NCBI GenBank assembly: GCA_018242725.1
Contig: JAFEBI010000004.1
Coordinates: forward strand, 186,001-250,000
Direction of reading: 5' to 3'
Length of the DNA stretch: 64,000 nucleotides
From: Nitrospira sp.
GTDB lineage: Bacteria > Nitrospirota > Nitrospiria > Nitrospirales > Nitrospiraceae
Shown: piece by piece, positions 8,042 through 16,067 of the stretch
Layout of the letters: the number at the start of each line of letters is the position of its first letter
Numbering within the stretch: position 1 is the first letter of the stretch
The notes under the pieces: generated by a model
Seen by the model: only the letters and a program-made list of their open reading frames with translations
What the model was told of the DNA's origin: nothing
Database searches by the model: none
Position numbers and translations under genes: made by a program

Positions 8042-10087
8042 CTAAAAATGCCAGGCCACGCCCCCCATGAATGTGCGCGGATTTCCTGGAACGAAATGAA
8101 TACCATTGACCGGAGCCGGTTCGGTCCTCAACCTCGACTCAAATGCAAATATCGCTTGCTCCCAGTCCGTATTGAACAGATTCTGAATAAAGTAAAATGC
8201 TTCCAGGCGGCCATGGGGCAACTTGATCGGCAATTGATACCGCTGAGACCAGTCAAAGACGATCCACGAAGGAGACTTGATGCTCCGATCTTCAATGAGC
8301 GGCCGCACGCCCAAATACGTCGCCTGCAATTGAGAGGTCAGCCCTTCCGGCCACTTCAAGATGGCCGCACCATAAGCCGTGAATTCCGGGGCCAGTGGGA
8401 TGGCATCGCCGTTTCTGAATTTGGCCTGAGTCCACGTGAAGCTGCCGTTCACATATAGTGGTCCCCAGAGCTGGCCGCGTGCCGCCACTTCAAATCCCTG
8501 CCGCCGGCTCGGGCCTCGAATCTCCGTCGTTCCTTCATCACCCACAAATACCAGCTCCGACTGAAGATCAATGCGCCAGGCCGTGACGGTAAACTCGACA
8601 CCCTCGATACCCCAAGGCCTGGATCGGATACCTACTTCATAGTTTCTTGACCGGGCAAGAGAGGCACCGCCGATCTGCACGGCAGACCGGGCATCATTGC
8701 TGTGGAAGCCTTCTCCGTAGTTGACGAAAAATTCCGTTTTGGCCCAAGGCCCCAGGATCATGCTCATCTTGGGCAGGAGAATACCCGAACTGGTGCGCCC
8801 AGCCGGTTGTAAGGCACAGGTTGTGCAGAGATTGCGCACATCGAAGGTAAAGGTTTCCCAGCGTAAGCCGCCCACGAATCGCATCCATGATAGAGGCTGT
8901 ATCTCGCCCTTGATGAACGGCGCATAGGATGCAGAAAGCACGTCGGTGTACGTCGTCGTACCGGTCCCTGCCCGCTTTGTTTGCGTCCCCAGCCTTGGGT
9001 GGATATCATCCACTCTCGCTTGCACACCAGCCGTCCCACTGACCGGGATTCCCCATAAGTCCCAACGTTGCTTATATCCGATATCACCGCCATACATGAC
9101 CCGCCGATCGGATTGCTGAATGCCGTCGCCGTTCACCGGATCATTCAAGGCAAACGTGAAATTTGTAAACAGATCCAGTCGGTAATACTGACCATAGGCA
9201 TTGGCAAAGAACTGACCATTGGTGGTCGTATCGTAGTGATAGTTCATCACTCCGGTAGCCCGGAGCGTCGATCCGCCCTCCGTTGGATCGATTGCCCCAA
9301 AACGATCGAGCATGCCGGTATCCACTGCTCTCAATGGAATCTCACCCGATGCATTCCATTTGGATTTTTGAAACGTTCCCTTGATACTAAACTCATCCCT
9401 CCCTGTAAAACTGGTTGTCAGCTTCCCGAGCACATTGGTGCGCAGATACCGATTGTCGTTTTCAAACGGCCCATTGGTGTAGTAGTTTTCGACGGCAAAT
9501 AAGGTTTTGACCTTGTCCTTTGTGGGCGAGAACATGAGCAGGTAGCGCTGCGTGTCGAATTGGGCTCCGGTTGCCTGGGCAATCCCTTCCTGCACCATTT
9601 GTCTGGTCTTGAAATTGATCGCTCCTGCCGTCGCAAAATCGCCGATCTCCGGCAAATAGGCCCCTTTGGAAACATCGACACCTTCGATCGTCTCTGGAAT
9701 GATGAAGTTGAGATCGGCATACCCCTGTCCATGCGCATGCGTCCTGAGATTGATCGGCATGCCATCGGCAAAGAACGCCACATCCGTGCCATGATCGGCA
9801 TCGAAGCCACGCAGGAAATATTGATCGGCTTTTCCCGCCCCGCCGGAATGCTCCACTGCTATCATGCCGGGAATCAAACGAAGGACTTGCGCTGGACGAC
9901 CCTGAGGTTGGAGTACGATTTCCTTGTCCGGGATAAACTGCTGAGAAGAGGCTGCGACAGGTTTTTCACCAACGACCGCAATTTCAGGCACTTCCAACTC
10001 AGCTTCGTCCGGATCATGAGCCTTGGCGTGTTCCCACGAACTGAGAGCGACTGTGAAAGCAAACACGAAGATCAGGACGCGCGTCAT
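8042..10087 (-). CDS. TonB-dependent outer-membrane receptor, probable nickel uptake
   Basis: A 681-aa outer-membrane receptor. A signal peptide ends near WEHAKA; then comes a TonB-box-like stretch (VPEIAVVGEKP), a plug domain (about residues 50-165, with LIPGMIAVEHSGG and YFLRGFDADHGTDV), and a 22-strand-type barrel ending in the C-terminal aromatic WHF. The start at 10087 is favoured because AAGGAG lies 8 nt upstream; ATG 10093 would be too close. It follows nikR and the DUF3842 gene on the same strand, 124 bp downstream. NikR-linked TonB receptors carry nickel in Helicobacter, so nickel is the likely cargo (inference). No metal-specific residue can be assigned. Confidence 0.85.
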   Translation of the reverse strand: MTRVLIFVFAFTVALSSWEHAKAHDPDEAELEVPEIAVVGEKPVAASSQQFIPDKEIVLQPQGRPAQVLRLIPGMIAVEHSGGAGKADQYFLRGFDADHGTDVAFFADGMPINLRTHAHGQGYADLNFIIPETIEGVDVSKGAYLPEIGDFATAGAINFKTRQMVQEGIAQATGAQFDTQRYLLMFSPTKDKVKTLFAVENYYTNGPFENDNRYLRTNVLGKLTTSFTGRDEFSIKGTFQKSKWNASGEIPLRAVDTGMLDRFGAIDPTEGGSTLRATGVMNYHYDTTTNGQFFANAYGQYYRLDLFTNFTFALNDPVNGDGIQQSDRRVMYGGDIGYKQRWDLWGIPVSGTAGVQARVDDIHPRLGTQTKRAGTGTTTYTDVLSASYAPFIKGEIQPLSWMRFVGGLRWETFTFDVRNLCTTCALQPAGRTSSGILLPKMSMILGPWAKTEFFVNYGEGFHSNDARSAVQIGGASLARSRNYEVGIRSRPWGIEGVEFTVTAWRIDLQSELVFVGDEGTTEIRGPSRRQGFEVAARGQLWGPLYVNGSFTWTQAKFRNGDAIPLAPEFTAYGAAILKWPEGLTSQLQATYLGVRPLIEDRSIKSPSWIVFDWSQRYQLPIKLPHGRLEAFYFIQNLFNTDWEQAIFAFESRLRTEPAPVNGIHFVPGNPRTFMGGVAWHF

Positions 10088-10211
10088 GTCCATAACTCCT
10101 TGTCATGCATGCGGTGGACGGATGAGGCGCCCACGATAGTCCCTACACAGTCGACTCATCGACCGGCGTAGACCCTCGTGGTCTCGCAACTCAGAACAGA
10201 AGACAATGCCG

Positions 10212-10637
10212 TTAGGCTCTGCAGGGTGTTGTGACGGCAATACGAACTCGTGAGAGGCATTCATCAATCAGCGTCTCCATCGTGCGGCGTTCAGTCCCCA
10301 CGATTTCGACGCGAACACGATTCAGCGGCAGTAGTACCTTCTTGGCCTTTGCCTCAAGAATCGTCCTGACGATCTCAGGGGTGACTTCACCCGACATGGC
10401 TCCAGGCAATACCAGATTTAATGAGGCCACGATGATATCCACCGTCGGCACCGTCTTAGAAATGGCCTCGCTCCCGGATGCGACTTGTTCAGCCCCGGCG
10501 TCCCGCATCGCCTCTGCCGCCGCAAGATTGGTTCCCAGCCCCAGAATTTGGCAATTGAGATCCGGAGTGTCCCGCAATCTCGACACTAACCGAGAACCCA
10601 GCCCGCCACCTCGACCATCGATTACGCACACCCGCAC
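10212..10637 (-). CDS. DUF3842 family protein
   Basis: A 141-aa protein beginning VRVCVIDGRGGGLGSRLV, a Rossmann-like glycine-rich loop (GxGGGxG) typical of DUF3842, and continuing as an alpha/beta protein with VDIIVASLNLVLPGAM. It starts at a GTG 3 nt after the nikR stop, with AAAGGGG upstream, so it is translationally linked to nikR. DUF3842 has no established biochemical role; a nucleotide- or NAD-binding role is inferred from the loop. Its place between nikR and a TonB receptor suggests a link to nickel. Confidence 0.8.
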   Translation of the reverse strand: MRVCVIDGRGGGLGSRLVSRLRDTPDLNCQILGLGTNLAAAEAMRDAGAEQVASGSEAISKTVPTVDIIVASLNLVLPGAMSGEVTPEIVRTILEAKAKKVLLPLNRVRVEIVGTERRTMETLIDECLSRVRIAVTTPCRA

Positions 10638-10640
10638 AGT

Positions 10641-11057
10641 CTAATCCAACCCCTTTCCGGTCGTCGTCATGGTCAACTTTCCGTGCTTCACTCCCTTCAC
10701 ACTCACCAAGGCATCCGCCACTTTCCGAATGTCCGAGCCTTTGCCTTTGACTACCAGCACTTCAAGGCAATGATCATGGTCGAGGTGTACATGCATTCCC
10801 GAGAGAATTTGACCATGGTAGTCATGCTGAATGTCCGTCAACTTACTCGTCAGGTCTCGTACGTGATGGTCATAGACAAACGTGATCGTCCCCACAGTTT
10901 CTTTATTTTCGTCCCACTCCTGACCGACAAGGTTGTCGCGAATCAGATCGCGTAAGGCTTCCGAGCGGTTCGTGTACTTGCGCCGCTCAATATGTTTGTC
11001 GAAGGCGTGCAACAAGTGGTGATCGAGTGAGACACCAAAACGCACCAATTTTTTCAC
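10641..11057 (-). CDS. nikR: Nickel-responsive transcriptional regulator NikR
   Basis: A 138-aa protein with an N-terminal ribbon-helix-helix DNA-binding domain ([19 protein letters not shown] to [10 protein letters not shown]) and a C-terminal ACT-like nickel-binding domain. The metal site is visible as VYDHH, the [16 protein letters not shown] block and the conserved Cys after DHDH. The start is the GTG at 11057 with a perfect AAGGAGG 6 nt upstream; the longer frame from 11201 would add about 48 residues not found in the family and run through the operator. An inverted repeat of NikR type lies 24-55 nt upstream, implying autoregulation. It heads the operon with DUF3842 and a TonB receptor. 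Confidence 0.93.
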   Translation of the reverse strand: MKKLVRFGVSLDHHLLHAFDKHIERRKYTNRSEALRDLIRDNLVGQEWDENKETVGTITFVYDHHVRDLTSKLTDIQHDYHGQILSGMHVHLDHDHCLEVLVVKGKGSDIRKVADALVSVKGVKHGKLTMTTTGKGLD

Positions 11058-11080
11058 GGACTGCCTCCTTCTTGAAGGTA

Positions 11081-11112
11081 GCACGATAATTAATTTAATA
11101 GCACTATCGTGC
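11081..11112 (-). promoter_or_regulatory. Probable NikR operator
   Basis: GCACGATA and its reverse complement TATCGTGC are separated by exactly 16 nt. E. coli NikR binds a palindrome of the same architecture (arms with 16-nt spacer), though the arm sequence differs. The site lies just upstream of the nikR GTG and contains an AT-rich TATTAAAT that could be the -10 element. Confidence 0.75.
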
Positions 11113-11208
11113 CATAGAATCAACTTCTGCCTTTCCTTCTGCACATAATACGTAAACCGGACGTGATCGGATTTCTGACTCAGGAGAGACGCCGCCCTCA
11201 TCCGAGGG

Positions 11209-12096
11209 CTATTTCAACATCTCATTCTGCGGAGAGGAGAGCACAAGAAGGAGACAACCATCGTCGGTCGACGTGTCATGATGCACCGTCCCAGCCTCGG
11301 CACGGTGATAATCACCGACCGTCATCTCACGCCCGGCGACGGAGCATCCCCCTTCGAGGACATACAGCTCTTCGACGGCGGCATGGTGATGCGGAGCGTA
11401 CCTGGTACCGGGAGCGAAACGAAGAATGGCGGTGGTCCGTCTTGAGCTCGGATCAAAAGAGAGCAATTTAGCCTTCACCCCCGGCCCAATATCCCGCCAG
11501 ACTCCCTCCGACGCCCTCACGAAAGTAAGTCCCTGCGCAGATGGGCGAGGAATTATGGAACGAATCAGAAGAATCCGCAGAAAATTCGACACGGCTGTCC
11601 AGCAAGAATACAACCACGTGGACAGAGAGGCCGCACCTTGCGGAACGCCTATCCGCCTTTCACTCACCCGTTCGTCGCCTGCCCGGCTCGCGATATCTCT
11701 GAAAACGGGTAAGGAATCCTTGCCCGCAAGTCGGACAGCCGCATGCGCTTGGATTCGAGAAAGGAGCCGCTCCCGTACTGAATTCTCAGGCTTGACCGGA
11801 GTCGATCCCAAAGCCACGGTGTTGGCGGACAGCTCGAACTGTTCGGCTTCTCCGGCAGCTTCTTTCGCAACCTGCTGAACCAGCCGATCTCGAAGGGTAA
11901 CGGGAGGTGTCACAGGAGCCGCAAGCGCACCGAGGGCATAAATGGTCGCTTGATAGGCTGCTGCCGTTTGCCGTAGGAGAGCTGATTCACCTTGGAGTCT
12001 TTGCTCAAATGCCAGACGATCCCCTGGATCCATGACCCCAAGAGCATACTGCATCGCCTGTTCTTTCAGTTCTTCCGGCAACTTCGTCTCAGTCAT
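11209..12096 (-). CDS. ChrR-like anti-sigma factor with C-terminal cupin
   Basis: A 295-aa protein. The N-terminus ([20 protein letters not shown]) is an anti-sigma domain of the RskA/ChrR type that binds the sigma factor. The C-terminal 100 residues are a ChrR-like cupin ([19 protein letters not shown], then GTVHHDT) with His residues arranged for a metal. The middle is variable with a hydrophobic stretch (about residues 160-185). Its ATG overlaps the sigma stop by 4 bp (ATGA), showing translational coupling. In ChrR the cupin senses singlet oxygen or organic hydroperoxides through its metal; the signal here is unknown. Confidence 0.88.
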   Translation of the reverse strand: MTETKLPEELKEQAMQYALGVMDPGDRLAFEQRLQGESALLRQTAAAYQATIYALGALAAPVTPPVTLRDRLVQQVAKEAAGEAEQFELSANTVALGSTPVKPENSVRERLLSRIQAHAAVRLAGKDSLPVFRDIASRAGDERVSERRIGVPQGAASLSTWLYSCWTAVSNFLRILLIRSIIPRPSAQGLTFVRASEGVWRDIGPGVKAKLLSFDPSSRRTTAILRFAPGTRYAPHHHAAVEELYVLEGGCSVAGREMTVGDYHRAEAGTVHHDTSTDDGCLLLVLSSPQNEMLK

Positions 12097-12695
12097 GGCT
12101 GTAAACCTGATTCGTAGGGTGCCAGGGCCTCCCGCAATTTGATCATGCCCGATCTCATCCGTGTCTTCACGGTACCGAGAGGCACTTGTAACTTCTCGGC
12201 GATCTCGCTCTGGCTCAATCCGTAAAAATAGGCCAAGGCAATAGCTTGTCGCTGCTCAGCCGTCAGCCCCGCCAACGCTTCTTGGACATAACGGCGGCGC
12301 TCTTGACCCTCCACGTTCTGTTCCGGCGTCTCATCGTGACTGGCAAACAACTCAACAGCATCCAATGATTCGGTGCGCCAATATTCGGTGGCTCCGGCGC
12401 GCAACCGATCAATGGCTCTTGTTCGGGCGACCGTCATCAACCATGCACCGGGCGCGCCTCTGGTTTGATCATAGGTATGAGCCTGTCGCCATATCTGCGT
12501 GTAGACATCCAAGGTGACTTCTTCCGCAGCCTCTCGATTGTTGAGGATTTTGCAGATAAAGCCGAATACCTGCGGACTTGTTCGGTCATAGAATGTGGCA
12601 AGCGCAGCCTGATCGCCCTGGGCCGTGAGCGCAATAAGTTGGGCCCACTCACGGTCTTGATCAAGTTTGGCCGGTTCTATAGTCATCGTCGACAT
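12093..12695 (-). CDS. ECF-type RNA polymerase sigma factor
   Basis: A 200-aa ECF sigma factor. Region 2 is AALATFYDRTSPQVFGF to EEVTLDVYTQIWRQA and the DNA-melting/-10 reading part TRGAPGAWLMTVARTRAIDRLR; region 4 is LTAEQRQAIALAYFYGLSQSEIAEKL with the helix-turn-helix PLGTVKTRMRSGM. The start at 12695 follows GAGGAAG. It is cotranscribed with a ChrR-like anti-sigma factor. A promoter with ATCC-N17-CGTA lies just upstream and a matching site precedes the divergent operon, so the sigma probably activates both. A degraded homologue lies at 19.2 kb. Confidence 0.93.
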   Translation of the reverse strand: MSTMTIEPAKLDQDREWAQLIALTAQGDQAALATFYDRTSPQVFGFICKILNNREAAEEVTLDVYTQIWRQAHTYDQTRGAPGAWLMTVARTRAIDRLRAGATEYWRTESLDAVELFASHDETPEQNVEGQERRRYVQEALAGLTAEQRQAIALAYFYGLSQSEIAEKLQVPLGTVKTRMRSGMIKLREALAPYESGLQP

Positions 12696-12715
12696 ACGAT
12701 CTTCCTCTGAAGCTA

Positions 12716-12740
12716 TACGAGCCGACAGGGAAGATTGGAT
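12716..12740 (-). promoter_or_regulatory. Putative ECF promoter of the sigma/anti-sigma operon
   Basis: On the minus strand ATCCAATCT, 10 nt, CTCGTA: a -35-like ATCC separated by 17 nt from a -10-like CGTA, 21 nt before the sigma start. The same words occur on the divergent side. Confidence 0.6.
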
Positions 12741-12826
12741 TGCGGGTCGGATTTATTTTTTTGCGGCGATGGGCGGACTATAGCACCGCCCCCATACCCC
12801 GACAAGGCAGCCGCCCGGGCGCATAC

Positions 12827-12850
12827 ATCCAATCTCGAAATCCTCTCGTA
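12827..12850 (+). promoter_or_regulatory. Putative ECF promoter of the lipoprotein-DUF4331-TPR-HupE operon
   Basis: ATCCAATCT, 9 nt, CTCGTA on the plus strand; ATCC and CGTA are 16 nt apart, the usual ECF spacing. Sequence and geometry match the minus-strand site at 12716-12740. Confidence 0.6.
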
Positions 12851-12931
12851 GTGGGAAACAGACCACCGGCAGGTGCTTAGGACAAACGTAGACGACAGTA
12901 GCATTTCACCAGGAAGAGAGGGAGCAGAAAC

Positions 12932-13153
12932 ATGAAACGACCCATGTTATGGCCGTTAGGCGTCGTCTGTGTCGTCGGACTGTTGTCCGGCTGCAGTGGG
13001 AACGACAACGTGCCGGTCATTACGCCCAGCGGACCCACTGCAGCCGTAGAAGAGCAGCGCATGGCCCAATCAGATGCTCTGACTGCTGAGGAGGCTTCGC
13101 TGATCAGCCAAGCAGAGTCTGAACCGGATCCAGCTTCCTTGCCGGACTTCTAA
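12932..13153 (+). CDS. Small lipoprotein
   Basis: A 73-aa protein with a short hydrophobic signal and the lipobox LLSGC, so it should be lipid-anchored, followed by an acidic, Ala/Ser/Glu-rich tail without a recognisable domain. A GAGGGAG ribosome-binding site precedes the ATG. It is the first gene downstream of the plus-strand ECF promoter and is followed 42 bp later by DUF4331. Family not recognised. Confidence 0.75.
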   Translation: MKRPMLWPLGVVCVVGLLSGCSGNDNVPVITPSGPTAAVEEQRMAQSDALTAEEASLISQAESEPDPASLPDF

Positions 13154-13195
13154 CAACCAACCGAGAGACAGATGTATTTCCAGAAGGAGGGTTCT

Positions 13196-14686
13196 ATGTT
13201 CGATCGACTTCGACCACTATGTGCACTCGTACTCGCACTACTCACGGCCACACCGGTCCTGGCGGCGAGTCATCGTGAAGCTCCGTTGATTACGAACGAT
13301 CCGGCGGCGGATATCACGGACTTCTATTTTTTCCGAAGCTGGCAGCATCCCGACAACGCCGTACTCGTCATGAACGTCATCCCGAGTCAGGAGCCAGGGT
13401 CCGGACCCAATTACTTCAATTTCGCCGATGATGTGCTGTATGAAATCCACATCGACAACAATAAAAACAACATCGCCTCGAACATCGTCTACCAGATCAG
13501 ATTTAAAACAGAGATCCGCCAGCCCGGCAATGTCTTTCCCTTGTCGTATGTTGCATTACCTCCGATTACCGCCCTTACGGGGGGTGGATCCGAAGGACTC
13601 CTCTTGCGTCAGAGCTATACCGTTACAGAGGTCCGCTATGGACAACGCCCGCGAGACCTTGGGACTGGTGTCATGTATGCCGTCCCGTCAAATGTGGGCT
13701 CCCGCACGATGCCGAACTACGAAGATCTCGCCGAGAAGGGCATCTACCCCTTAAAAAACGGAGGGAGAGTCTTCGCCGGGCAGCGAGATGAGACCTTCTA
13801 CATCGATCTTGGGGGTACGTTCGACACGTTGAACCTCCACATCTCGCCGATTCTGTCGAATGCCGATGATGCGAATGATGCAACCATTGTCGGAGCAGTC
13901 GGCCTCGGTACAGCCGATACGTTCAGTGGCTTTAACGTCAATACCATCGCGTTGGAGGTTCCGATCAGTGAACTGGTCGGACCGAACGGCAACAAAATAC
14001 TCGGCGCTTATGCCAGCACGAGCCGGCCGAAAGTCACGGTCATCAAGAAAAACGGTGACCGCGGCAGCAGCACCCGCTTTGTTCAAGTGGCACGTATGGG
14101 GAATCCCCTCGTCAACGAGTTGATCATCGCGACGAACATGAAGGACAAGTGGAATGCGACGGATGCAGAGGACGAAAATGAGTTCATCCCGTTCTACTGC
14201 AACTCGGCACTGGCCACGGCACTCAATGCCGTGTTCGGCACCGGCTTCCCAACGACGAACCGAGAAGATCTGGTGAATGCGTTGCTTCGCTATGCACCGG
14301 GATCGGCAGTCTGCGGATCCGGCAAAACGAACGAAGCGCTTGCCGACCTCTTGCGAGTCGATCTAGATATCACACCCACTCCAGCCGGCGGGCAGCGGCG
14401 ACTGGGCCTCCTCGCTCATGATGCGAGCGGCAATGCGATGCCGGATAAAGCCGGTTGGCCGAACGGACGAAGACCGAACGACGATGTCACCGATGTGGCG
14501 CTCCGCATCGTGGCCGGCATCCTGACGAACCCCGCCGTGCCGAATCTGGGAGACGGCGTGAATTTCAATGTCGGTTCGGTCGGCAGCAACAAGACCGCCA
14601 ACGGGATCGCGATGGAATTTCCCTTCCTTCCGACACCACATGATGGCCGAGACCGTCGGCATATTGATCCGAAGGAAGCATTCTAA
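13196..14686 (+). CDS. DUF4331 family secreted protein
   Basis: A 496-aa exported protein. The start at 13196 follows AAGGAGGG at close spacing; the signal peptide ends at VLAA, and the mature protein begins SHREAPLITNDPAADITDFY, the diagnostic DUF4331 start. The rest is a large beta-rich domain with RDETFYIDLGG and LEVPISELVG. DUF4331 proteins are periplasmic or extracellular; their biochemical role is not established. A strong hairpin follows the stop codon. The operon neighbours are a lipoprotein, a TPR protein and a HupE-type membrane protein, which suggests a metal-related or envelope-stress role (inference). Confidence 0.9.
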   Translation: MFDRLRPLCALVLALLTATPVLAASHREAPLITNDPAADITDFYFFRSWQHPDNAVLVMNVIPSQEPGSGPNYFNFADDVLYEIHIDNNKNNIASNIVYQIRFKTEIRQPGNVFPLSYVALPPITALTGGGSEGLLLRQSYTVTEVRYGQRPRDLGTGVMYAVPSNVGSRTMPNYEDLAEKGIYPLKNGGRVFAGQRDETFYIDLGGTFDTLNLHISPILSNADDANDATIVGAVGLGTADTFSGFNVNTIALEVPISELVGPNGNKILGAYASTSRPKVTVIKKNGDRGSSTRFVQVARMGNPLVNELIIATNMKDKWNATDAEDENEFIPFYCNSALATALNAVFGTGFPTTNREDLVNALLRYAPGSAVCGSGKTNEALADLLRVDLDITPTPAGGQRRLGLLAHDASGNAMPDKAGWPNGRRPNDDVTDVALRIVAGILTNPAVPNLGDGVNFNVGSVGSNKTANGIAMEFPFLPTPHDGRDRRHIDPKEAF

Positions 14687-14695
14687 TCATCACCA

Positions 14696-14727
14696 AGCGG
14701 GTGTCGCGCTGATTCGCGGCACCCGCT
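14696..14727 (+). terminator. 13-bp hairpin between DUF4331 and TPR genes
   Basis: AGCGGGTG-T-CGCG pairs with CGCG-G-CACCCGCT around a 6-nt loop, only 9 nt after the DUF4331 stop. There is no U-tract, so it may act as an attenuator or 3'-end stabiliser giving more DUF4331 than downstream product. Confidence 0.5.
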
Positions 14728-14873
14728 ATTCCACAGGCATGGTCATGACGTCAGAAACAGCAACACCAGGATTGAGAATACAGCTTCGAACCGGATGGCT
14801 CGGCTCGATCGCACATTGGGCCGACAGCAGATGGTCATGCACATCCCTATTACCTATTCACAAGAGTAGCCTG

Positions 14874-16067
14874 ATGACGTGGTTTCCATCTTGCACTATG
14901 TTCACAACGCTCGTCTGGTTCCTGTTCATCCTAGCTCCTGTCGTCTCCTCCGAACCCTATCGACCCATGGACGATACACAGGTCCTTGAGCGACTCAGTT
15001 TCAAAGGAACTGATCCGGTCACACGGGAACTCGCCGCGTTGCGTACCGCTCTTCGAAACAATCCTCACAATCTTGACACAGCCGTACGTTTGGCTACCGG
15101 CTATATCGAACAGGCTCGATCCCAAGGCGATCCCCGTTTTCTCGGCCAAGCACAAGCGGTTCTCAGTCCTTGGTGGAACGAGCCGACTGCCCCAGCAACA
15201 GCCCTCCTCTTACGTGCCACGATCAGACAGAACGCCCATGAGTTCGACCAAGCCTTGGCAGATCTCGATCAAGTGTTGGCCGTACACCCGACCAACGCCC
15301 GAGCCTGGCTGACCAAAGCGGCAATCCTCCAAGTCCAGGCTCATTACGAAGATGCTCGTCGAGCCTGTCAACGACTTGCCCGATTGGCAGCAACTCATGT
15401 GCTGCTCGGATGTTTGAGTGACATCGCAAGTGTCACAGGCCGGTCGGCAAAAACACGAGAGCTGCTGCAACCGGTGCTTTCGGATCAAAGGCTCATCGGT
15501 CGCGAGCGGATCTGGATTGCGACAATCCTAGCGGAGACAAGCGCACGCATTGGTGCAATACGAGACGCTGAGCAGTATTTCGCCGAAGCCCTCAAGATCG
15601 GCATCAAGGATCAGTATTTGCTGGGCGCCTATGCGGACTTTCTGCTGGATCAAGGCCGTCATGAAGATGTCGTCTCACTGCTCCGCTCAGAGGCAAAAGC
15701 CGATGGATTACTCCTACGCCTCGCGATTGCGGAACAAGCATTGGACATACCCTCATCCGATCACCATATCGCTGAGCTTGCCGCCCGTTTTGCCGCCGGT
15801 CGGGAACGGGGCACTTCGGTCCATGTCCGAGAAGAAGCGCGTTTCACGTTGGCGTTGCAACAGGATGCCAAACAAGCGCTGCCGCTGGCCCAAGCCAATT
15901 GGAACGTGCAGCGAGAACCAGCCGACGCCAGGATCCTCCTCGAATGTGCATTAGCCGACAGAAATCGATCAGCGGCCCAGCCTGTACTTGATTGGTTAAA
16001 GACCAACCCCGTGGAAGACTTTCGGTTGCAACAACTCGCAAAGCAGATTCAGGAGGCACCATTCTAA
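14874..16067 (+). CDS. TPR-repeat secreted protein
   Basis: A protein of about 397 aa with a signal peptide (FTTLVWFLFILAPVVSS) and tandem helical repeats of TPR type: residues such as LAALRTALRNNPHNLDTAVRLATGY, ADLDQVLAVHPTNARAWLTKAAIL and AEQYFAEALKIG carry the Gly/Ala/Pro spacing of the motif. The start at 14874 gives a normal signal peptide; the frame is open further upstream, so 14739, 14745 and 14898 are also possible. It ends in TAATG, sharing a base with the hupE start. Likely a periplasmic scaffold for DUF4331 or HupE (inference). Confidence 0.75.
   Translation: MTWFPSCTMFTTLVWFLFILAPVVSSEPYRPMDDTQVLERLSFKGTDPVTRELAALRTALRNNPHNLDTAVRLATGYIEQARSQGDPRFLGQAQAVLSPWWNEPTAPATALLLRATIRQNAHEFDQALADLDQVLAVHPTNARAWLTKAAILQVQAHYEDARRACQRLARLAATHVLLGCLSDIASVTGRSAKTRELLQPVLSDQRLIGRERIWIATILAETSARIGAIRDAEQYFAEALKIGIKDQYLLGAYADFLLDQGRHEDVVSLLRSEAKADGLLLRLAIAEQALDIPSSDHHIAELAARFAAGRERGTSVHVREEARFTLALQQDAKQALPLAQANWNVQREPADARILLECALADRNRSAAQPVLDWLKTNPVEDFRLQQLAKQIQEAPF

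Noticed and set aside
10132-10140. CACGATAGT upstream of the TonB receptor, also at 23570-23578, as NikR half-sites
   Set aside because: No opposing arm at the needed distance; a 9-bp word can occur by chance in this window.
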